The translations under genes and the position numbers were made by a program. A DNA stretch of 27,442 bases from JAOUEE01 sp051011595 (lineage in GTDB: Bacteria > Actinomycetota > Acidimicrobiia > Acidimicrobiales > SHLQ01), in contig JBPCTQ010000355.1 of assembly GCA_051011595.1 (NCBI GenBank), forward strand, positions 1 to 27,442, written 5' to 3'. Below the pieces are notes generated by a model that saw only the letters and a program-made list of their open reading frames with translations, had not been told where the DNA came from and did no database searches. Of this stretch, positions 22,417 to 27,442 are shown piece after piece; position 1 is the stretch's first letter; each line of letters opens with the position of its first letter.

Positions 22417-23202
22417 TCAGAGATCGGCGATACCCATCTCGAGGTTGCTGGTCTCGACGCCGCCGCTGACGGCCAGGCACTCACCGGTCACGTAGCCGGC
22501 CGCCGGCGAGGCCAGGTACACCGCCGCCCCGGCGATGTCGACGGGTTCGCCGATCCGCCGCATGGGTGTTCCCTCGTTCATGGCCGACTCCAGCTCGTCG
22601 GTGAGCACCCCGCCGAGCGCATCGGTGCGGATGGCCCCCGGTGCGATGGCATTGACCCGCACCTTCGGGGCCAGGTCCGATGCCATGTGGCGGGTGAGCT
22701 TGATCAGCGCTGCCTTGGCAGTGCCGTACGCCGCGAATCCCCGTGAGCCGAATCGGCCGGCCACCGACGCGATGTTGATGATGCTCGACCCCGGACGTTC
22801 GAGCAGGTGAGGGGTGGCCAGCTGCGACAGGTTGAACGCGGTGGTGACGTTCCAGTGCATGGCCATCTCGAAGGCCCGTTCGCTGGTGTCGAGGAACGGC
22901 TGGGGCATGGAGCCCCCGGCGTTGTTGACCACAATGTCGATGGCGCCGAACTCGTCGAGCGCGGCGTTCACCAGTGATGCCATTCCGTCGCGTGAGGACA
23001 GATCGCCGGCCACCGTCACCGCCCGCCGTCCGTTGGCTTCGACGGCAGCGGCCACCTCGGCCAACGAGTCCTCGCTGCGAGCGCCGATGACCACGTCGGC
23101 CCCGGCTTCGGACATGGCCACGGCAATGGCCGCGCCGATCCCTCGACTGGCCGCAGAAATCACACCAACTCGCTCGTCGAGGCGAAAGGAATCGAGAATC
23201 AT
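22417..23202 (-). CDS. Short-chain dehydrogenase/reductase
   Basis: The product has 261 residues from the ATG at 23202; the frame stays open upstream but overlaps the divergent HD gene and lacks family similarity. The cofactor loop reads SAASRGIG (16-23) instead of the usual TGGxxGIG; the next strand is VVIGARS. NNAG is at 93-96, Ser146 in NIASVAG, and Tyr159/Lys163 in YGTAK. IAPGAIRTD and the C-terminal SGGVETSN are typical of the 3-oxoacyl-ACP reductase/classical SDR group. The substrate is unknown. The AlkA-like gene starts 4 nt after its stop. Confidence 0.92.
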   Translation of the reverse strand: MILDSFRLDERVGVISAASRGIGAAIAVAMSEAGADVVIGARSEDSLAEVAAAVEANGRRAVTVAGDLSSRDGMASLVNAALDEFGAIDIVVNNAGGSMPQPFLDTSERAFEMAMHWNVTTAFNLSQLATPHLLERPGSSIINIASVAGRFGSRGFAAYGTAKAALIKLTRHMASDLAPKVRVNAIAPGAIRTDALGGVLTDELESAMNEGTPMRRIGEPVDIAGAAVYLASPAAGYVTGECLAVSGGVETSNLEMGIADL

Positions 23203-23254
23203 GGTGTTGTCTCTACACTTCCTGGGGCCCCCGTGCCAGGGCGGCGACAACACG
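23203..23254. promoter_or_regulatory. Divergent promoter region (SDR / HD protein)
   Basis: TACACT on the plus strand (23214-23219) is a fair -10 element for the HD gene, about 35 nt before its ATG. No clear -35 is visible. On the minus strand only AGGAAG and AGAGA purine runs precede the SDR start. Confidence 0.3.
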
Positions 23255-24040
23255 ATGACCACCACCACCATGACCCCCGCCGACGAGCTCACCACCATCG
23301 TCATGGCCGACGACGTCTCCGATTCCCTCTGGGCGGCGGTCGACACCGGGCGCATGGCCGAGCTGGTGCCCGAGTTGCTCAAACTGGAAATGGAGCAGGA
23401 CCCCATCCACAAACACAAGGATGTGCTGGCCCACACCATCGCGGTGGTGGCCAAGACGCCGCCCGATCTGCTGGTGCGACTGGGCACCCTGTTCCACGAC
23501 ATTGGCAAACCCGATACCCGTCGTATCGATCAGCGGGAGGGAGTCACCTTCCGCCACCACGAGGCGGTCGGGGCCCGGATCACCAAGTCTCGCCTCACCG
23601 AGCTCGGGTACGACGACCAGACCATCGACGACGTCACCGAGCTGGTGCGGTTGTCCGGTCGGTTCAAGGGGTACGCCGCCGGCTGGAGTGACTCGGCGGT
23701 CCGTCGGTATGCCCGCGACGCCGGTCCGTTGCTGGGTCGACTCAACACGCTGGTGCGATGCGACTGCACCACGCGCAACAAACGCAAACGACACGAGCTC
23801 CAGGAGCACGTCGATCACCTCGAAGAGCGCATAGCCGCGCTGGCCGAAGCCGACCGGCGGGCCGCCGAACGTCCGGAGATGGACGGCCAGGCCGTCATGG
23901 CCCATCTCGGCCTCGAGCCGGGTCCTGACGTGGGCGCGGCCATGAAGTTCCTCCTCGAGATCAAACGAACCGAAGGCACCCTCGGCGCCGACGAGGTCGA
24001 GCGCCGTCTCGACCAATGGTGGGCCGAGCGGCAAAGCTGA
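23255..24040 (+). CDS. Stand-alone HD domain protein, like the C-terminal part of CCA-adding enzyme
   Basis: The product has 261 residues. The HD phosphohydrolase core has HKHKDVLAHTIAVV (52-65), LFHDIGKPDTRR (79-90) and RHHEAVGARI (100-109), so His54/His60, His81-Asp82 and His101/102 can bind metal. The later part (SAVRRYARDAGPLL, then CDCTTRNKRK and a C-terminal RRLDQWWAERQ) follows the C-terminal half of actinobacterial tRNA nucleotidyltransferases almost block for block. The nucleotidyltransferase head is absent: the gene begins within the neck-like segment DTGRMAELVPELLKLEMEQD. It could be a repair-type phosphatase/phosphodiesterase on tRNA 3' ends or small nucleotides (inference). The isochorismatase-fold gene follows 4 bp later. 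Confidence 0.85.
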   Translation: MTTTTMTPADELTTIVMADDVSDSLWAAVDTGRMAELVPELLKLEMEQDPIHKHKDVLAHTIAVVAKTPPDLLVRLGTLFHDIGKPDTRRIDQREGVTFRHHEAVGARITKSRLTELGYDDQTIDDVTELVRLSGRFKGYAAGWSDSAVRRYARDAGPLLGRLNTLVRCDCTTRNKRKRHELQEHVDHLEERIAALAEADRRAAERPEMDGQAVMAHLGLEPGPDVGAAMKFLLEIKRTEGTLGADEVERRLDQWWAERQS

Positions 24041-24044
24041 GCGG

Positions 24045-24662
24045 GTGGCACTCGATCTGAAGCAACTGGTGGACCCGGCGCACACGGCGTTGTTGACCAT
24101 GGAGATGCAGCGCGGCATCACCGGCGATCGGGCCATGCTGACCGAGCTTCGCGACGTCATGGTCGCCGACGGTGTCATCGACAACATCGGGCAGCTAGCC
24201 GGCGCGGCCCGTGGGGCGTCGGTGCGGGTGATCCACTGCACGGCCGAAACCCGGGCCGACGGTGCCGGACGGGTCAACAACTGTCGGTTGTTGTCGGCCA
24301 CGGCGGCCGGTGCCGCCATGTTGACGCCGGGGTCGGAGGCGTCCGAGCTGCTGCCCGAGCTGGCGGTGGCCGAGCAGGATCTCGTGCTGCGTCGTCTGCA
24401 TGGGCTGACCCCGTTCACCGGAACCAGCCTGGATCAGATCCTGCGCAACCTCGGGGTCACCACCGTGGTGGCCGTCGGCAATTCGGTCAACGTGGGCATT
24501 CTGGGCCTGGTGTTGTCGGCGGTCGATCTCGGGTACCAGGTGGTGGTGCCCCGAGATGCGGTGGCCGGCCTTCCCGCGGAGTACGCCGAGGCAGTGATGG
24601 CCAACACCATTTCGTTGCTGGCCACCGTCGTCACCTCCGCCGATCTGCTCGACACCTGGTAG
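24045..24662 (+). CDS. Isochorismatase-fold (cysteine hydrolase family) protein lacking the catalytic Cys
   Basis: The product has 205 residues from a GTG 4 bp after the HD gene's stop. The Rossmann-like order of the family is kept: TALLTMEMQRG (14-24), VRVIHCTAE (60-68), RRLHGLTPFTGTSLDQIL (116-133), VVAVGNSVNVGILGLVLSAV (141-160) and LGYQVVVPRDAVAG (162-175). The three catalytic positions of working cysteine hydrolases look altered: the early Asp is Glu20, the Lys appears as Arg116/117, and the nucleophile Cys position (usually NVC) is Gly151. Mycobacteria and relatives have a subgroup of this kind. It is probably a non-hydrolytic or altered-activity member. Confidence 0.87.
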   Translation: MALDLKQLVDPAHTALLTMEMQRGITGDRAMLTELRDVMVADGVIDNIGQLAGAARGASVRVIHCTAETRADGAGRVNNCRLLSATAAGAAMLTPGSEASELLPELAVAEQDLVLRRLHGLTPFTGTSLDQILRNLGVTTVVAVGNSVNVGILGLVLSAVDLGYQVVVPRDAVAGLPAEYAEAVMANTISLLATVVTSADLLDTW

Positions 24663-24694
24663 CGCCCCACCCGGTCAGATCACGTCGAGTCGGG

Positions 24695-26053
24695 TCAGGG
24701 GATGTCGACCAGGACCTCGCACGAACCATGGGCCACGTCGACCTTGGGGCCACCGTCACAGGTGTCGGTGCCTTTGCCGCCCTGGAGGAAATCCACACCG
24801 TCGCCGCCGTTGAGCTCGTCGTCACCGCCCGAACCACGGATCGAGTCGGCACCACTGTCGCCGTCCACCCGGTCGGCACCGAAACCTGCGTTCACCCGGT
24901 CGGCTCCGTTGCCGCCCGAGATGATGTCGTTCCCACCACCGCCGACCATCTCGTCGGCGCCACCGGCACCGATCAGCACGTCGGCGCCCTGGTCGCCGAA
25001 GAGGAAGTCCTCACCCAGCCCTCCTCGGAGAGTGTCGTCGCCGAGGCCGCCGTCGAGTGTGTCCCTGCCCGGGCCGCCCTCGAGCACGTCGTGACCGTCG
25101 GCCCCATCGAGATTGTCGAGGCCTCTCCCGCCGATCAACTCGTCGGCACCGGCACCGGCGTCGGCAGTGTCGTCGCCGTTGCCACCCACGATGTGGTCGT
25201 TGCCGTCACCGCCGTCGGCGACATCGTCGCCCGGGCCCCCTCGGAGGGTGTCGTTGCCCGGGCCCCCGTCGAGCCCGTCGTCACCGTTTCCTCCGCCGAG
25301 GAAGTCGATACCCATCCCGCCGGAGAGGTCGTCGCGGCCGCCGCCACCAACGAGCATGTCATCACCGTCGTCGCCGGTGATGGTGTCGTCGCCCTCCTCG
25401 CCCCGAATGGCGTCATCACCCTCGCCCCCGGTGAGCACGTCGGTTCCACTCCCACCTTCGATCAGGTCGGCCCCGGGGCCGCCGACGACGATGTCGTCCC
25501 CGGACTGCCCGCCGAGCATGGCATCGTCGCCCGGACCCCCGTTGATGGTGTCGTTGTCGCCTTGGCCCAGGAGATAGTCGGGTTGCTCACCGCCATCGAT
25601 GTCGTCGTTGCCGTCGCCCCCGTAGATGAGGTCGTAGCCGCTGGTACCCAGCAGTTGGTCGGCTCCCGCCTGGCCGAACAGCACGTCGTCGCCATCACCG
25701 CCGTTGATGGTGTCGTCACCGTCGCCGCCGAGCAGTTCGTCGTCGCCCATGCCGCCATCGATTACGTCCGCACCGAACTCGGCGAAGACGACGTCGTCGC
25801 CGTCGCCGCCATCGATCGAGTCGTCACCACTTCCCCCGCAGATGAGGTCGTCGCCACCCCGTCCTTCGATCGTTTCCGATGCGCTGGTACCGACGATCAC
25901 GTCGTCGCCCGGCGTTCCGATCAGGCCGAGGACAGTGGCCGATTGACCGTCGCAGGTCGGGGCGATTCCACCCGCTGCCGCCGGCACGGCCGCTATCAGC
26001 GATACCGCCAGCGTTGCGGTGGCGAACAGGGTGAGCAGTCGAACCGGTCGCAC
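24695..26053 (-). CDS. RTX-type calcium-binding repeat protein with signal peptide
   Basis: The product has 452 residues from a GTG at 26053, with GGAGG 6 nt upstream. Residues 1-28 form a Sec-type signal peptide (RPVRLLTLFATATLAVSLIA core, AAA-GG cleavage region). After a short Cys-bearing head (Cys34) come about forty nonapeptide units of the GGxGxDxhx type (GGDGDDVVF, GGMGDDELL and so on) from about 45 to 420. Such repeats fold into Ca2+-filled beta-rolls. The end TDTCDGGPKVDVAHGSCEVLVDIP (given in part as TDTC...GSC...VDIP) carries Cys432 and Cys445 and is shared with the next gene. The only four Cys I found are 34, 72, 432 and 445. There is no enzymatic domain and no type I secretion gene nearby. 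Confidence 0.93.
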   Translation of the reverse strand: MRPVRLLTLFATATLAVSLIAAVPAAAGGIAPTCDGQSATVLGLIGTPGDDVIVGTSASETIEGRGGDDLICGGSGDDSIDGGDGDDVVFAEFGADVIDGGMGDDELLGGDGDDTINGGDGDDVLFGQAGADQLLGTSGYDLIYGGDGNDDIDGGEQPDYLLGQGDNDTINGGPGDDAMLGGQSGDDIVVGGPGADLIEGGSGTDVLTGGEGDDAIRGEEGDDTITGDDGDDMLVGGGGRDDLSGGMGIDFLGGGNGDDGLDGGPGNDTLRGGPGDDVADGGDGNDHIVGGNGDDTADAGAGADELIGGRGLDNLDGADGHDVLEGGPGRDTLDGGLGDDTLRGGLGEDFLFGDQGADVLIGAGGADEMVGGGGNDIISGGNGADRVNAGFGADRVDGDSGADSIRGSGGDDELNGGDGVDFLQGGKGTDTCDGGPKVDVAHGSCEVLVDIP

Positions 26054-26199
26054 GTGGACCTCCGGGTAGGGGAAGGAGTACCGGAGACGCTAGTGCTGGC
26101 CGATACGGGCCCCGGGGAGGCCCGCGGGACGTCGCACCCCGAACGGCGTGAGTTCGTCCGACAACTCGAACGAACTCACGCAGATTCGGTCAGATCAGG
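26054..26199. other. Spacer between the two RTX genes
   Basis: The 146 bp hold a ribosome site for the downstream gene and a strong inverted repeat (listed separately). A CTAGCGT-like AT-poor region and a purine run precede the GTG on the minus strand. No convincing -35/-10 pair is visible, but the presence of a terminator-like stem suggests the second gene has its own promoter here. Confidence 0.5.
26146..26181 (-). terminator. 12-bp perfect inverted repeat after the upstream RTX gene
   Basis: GCGTGAGTTCGT (26146-26157) and ACGAACTCACGC (26170-26181) pair perfectly around a 12-nt loop, 18 nt beyond the stop of the second RTX gene on the minus strand. No T-tract follows. A terminator is the simplest reading; a protein-binding dyad for the promoter of the next RTX gene is the alternative. 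Confidence 0.6.
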
Positions 26200-27442
26200 T
26201 CAGGGGATGTCGACCAGGACGTCGCACGAGCTGTGGGCCACGTCGACCTTGGGGCCACCGATGCAGGTGTCGGTGCCGTTGCCGCCCCGGAAGTAGTTCT
26301 TGCCGTCGCCGCCGTCGAGGTTGTCGTCGCCCCCCGAACCGATCAACGTGTCGGCCCCGCTGCCCCCGTCGATCATGTCGGGGCCGGCCCCTCCGTTGAT
26401 GAGGTCGCCGCCGTTGGCCCCGCTGATCACGTCGGCACCTCCGTCGCCGCGGAGCTCGTCGGGTGAACCCTGTCCGTCGATGATGTCGGGGCCGTTCCCG
26501 CCGTTGATGAGATCGGCGTCGTTGCCGCCGAGGAGATTGTCGGCTCCGTCGCCACCGTTGATGGTGTCGAGACCCGGCCCCCCGGTCGCGGTGTCGTCAC
26601 CGTCGCCACCATTGAGGGTGTCGTCGCCGCTCTTGCCCTTGAGGTCGTCGGCTCCGGCGTCGCCGTTGGCAACATCGTCGCCCAGGCCGCCATTGAGAAT
26701 GTCGTCGTCGTCGCCGCCGTTGATGGTGTCGTTGTCGTTGCCGCCCTTGACGTTGTCGGCCCCGGCGTCGCCGCTGACGGTGTCGTCGCCCCCCTCACCG
26801 TTGAGGGTGTCGTCGTCGTCGCCGCCACTGAGAATGTCGTCGTCGTTGCCACCCTTGAGGTCGTCGGCTCCGGCGTCGCCGTTGACGGTGTCGTTGCCGC
26901 CACCACCTCGGAGGATGTCGTCGCCGTCACCGCCACTGACGTTGTCGACGCCGGCGCTTCCGTTGACCGTGTCGACCCCGTCGCCGCCGGTGATGGTGTC
27001 GTCGCCGGCGTTGCCGTCGATGGTGTCGTCGCCGAGCTCACCGTCGATGAGGTCGGCGTCGGGTCCACCTCCGATGGTGTCGTTACCGTCACCGCCGTCG
27101 ATGTCGTCGTCGCCGGCCCCGCCGTCGATGTCGTCGTCGCCGCCCCCACCGGTGATGGTGTCGTCGCCGTCGCCCCCGGTGAGGATGTCGGCGTTGTCGC
27201 CCCCGTCGAGGGTGTCGTCGCCGTCACCACCGTCGATGTCGTCGACGCCCGTGGTCCCCAGGATCATGTCGTCGGCCGGGCCGCCGTCGATGGTGTCGTC
27301 GCCGTTGTTGCCGTTGATGACATCGATGCCGTCGTCGCCGGTGATGTCGTCGGCGCCCTGGCCACCATTGATGATGTCGTCGCCCAGTCCGCCGTCGATG
27401 GTGTCGTTGCCGTTGTTGCCGTTGATGACATCGTTGCCGTTG
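26200..27442 (-). CDS. RTX-type calcium-binding repeat protein, 5' end outside the window
   Basis: The frame is open from the window edge to the TGA at 26200, at least 413 residues. All of it except the last 35 is GGxGxDxhx nonapeptide repeat; in this copy Asn-rich and Asp-rich forms (NGGDDDDTL, GNAGDDTIT) dominate. An internal ATG at 27267 is not the start, since repeats continue beyond it. The C-terminus repeats the other protein's ending: FRGGNGTDTC, then GGPKVDVAHSSCDVLVDIP, with the same two Cys. The first residues and signal peptide are not visible. With the neighbour it forms a tandem pair of secreted Ca2+-binding repeat proteins; adhesion, S-layer or matrix roles are all possible. Confidence 0.9.
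   Translation of the reverse strand, partial: NGNDVINGNNGNDTIDGGLGDDIINGGQGADDITGDDGIDVINGNNGDDTIDGGPADDMILGTTGVDDIDGGDGDDTLDGGDNADILTGGDGDDTITGGGGDDDIDGGAGDDDIDGGDGNDTIGGGPDADLIDGELGDDTIDGNAGDDTITGGDGVDTVNGSAGVDNVSGGDGDDILRGGGGNDTVNGDAGADDLKGGNDDDILSGGDDDDTLNGEGGDDTVSGDAGADNVKGGNDNDTINGGDDDDILNGGLGDDVANGDAGADDLKGKSGDDTLNGGDGDDTATGGPGLDTINGGDGADNLLGGNDADLINGGNGPDIIDGQGSPDELRGDGGADVISGANGGDLINGGAGPDMIDGGSGADTLIGSGGDDNLDGGDGKNYFRGGNGTDTCIGGPKVDVAHSSCDVLVDIP

Noticed and set aside
24728..26296. A 522-codon open frame on the plus strand opposite the RTX genes
   Set aside because: The 27-bp GC-rich repeat periodicity of the RTX genes on the other strand keeps this frame free of stops. Its product is a monotonous Val/Ala/Pro repeat with no ribosome site.

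Overview
The window is GC-rich actinobacterial chromosome. The gene content suggests an Acidimicrobiia-like member of the Actinomycetota (for example Ilumatobacter relatives). The clues are stacked acyl-CoA catabolic genes of mycobacterial type, two F420-type enzymes (a LLM-class oxidoreductase and a DUF385/Ddn-like protein), a DUF3039 protein, a GpgS/GT81-like glycosyltransferase, a Lys/Ala/Thr-tailed coiled-coil protein, and several genes that look leaderless (TANNNT about 6-7 nt before the start codon). This is inferred from families; no rRNA or other taxonomic marker is present.

Layout. (1) 1-8.3 kb is an acyl-CoA/lipid or steroid-like catabolic block. It holds a TetR regulator overlapping a P450-like start cut by the window edge, a crotonase plus CaiB/BaiF CoA-transferase pair, a DUF385 protein, a double-length acyl-CoA dehydrogenase fusion, a small membrane protein, and an SDR translationally coupled to an acyl-CoA ligase. 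(2) 8.4-11.5 kb holds a VOC protein, a small GNAT, twin 49-bp palindromic repeats, a flavin reductase, a ferritin-like protein of unknown function and an XRE regulator. (3) 11.6-14.9 kb holds a histone-H1/HBHA-like protein, a 604-bp gene-free stretch with an imperfect 138-bp tandem repeat, a one-TM protein, and a GH43 enzyme interrupted near its C-terminus by an in-frame TGA. (4) 14.9-17.8 kb is a minus-strand cluster of crotonase, LLM oxidoreductase and GT81-like glycosyltransferase. (5) 17.8-24.7 kb is mixed housekeeping: OsmC, M50 protease, PEP-mutase/isocitrate-lyase family enzyme, methyltransferase, DUF3039, AlkA-like glycosylase, SDR, a stand-alone HD protein resembling the C-terminal part of CCA-adding enzyme, and an isochorismatase-fold protein lacking its catalytic Cys. 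(6) 24.7 kb to the end holds two paralogous RTX-type calcium-binding repeat proteins in tandem, the second running off the window.

The best candidates for a second look are the GH43 in-frame stop followed by 72 sense codons, the twin palindromes between the GNAT and flavin reductase genes, the orphan CCA-enzyme-like HD protein, the paired RTX proteins with an invariant cysteine-bearing C-terminus, and the tandem intergenic repeat. I did not find a phage, IS element, CRISPR array, tRNA or rRNA, and no recognisable defence system.
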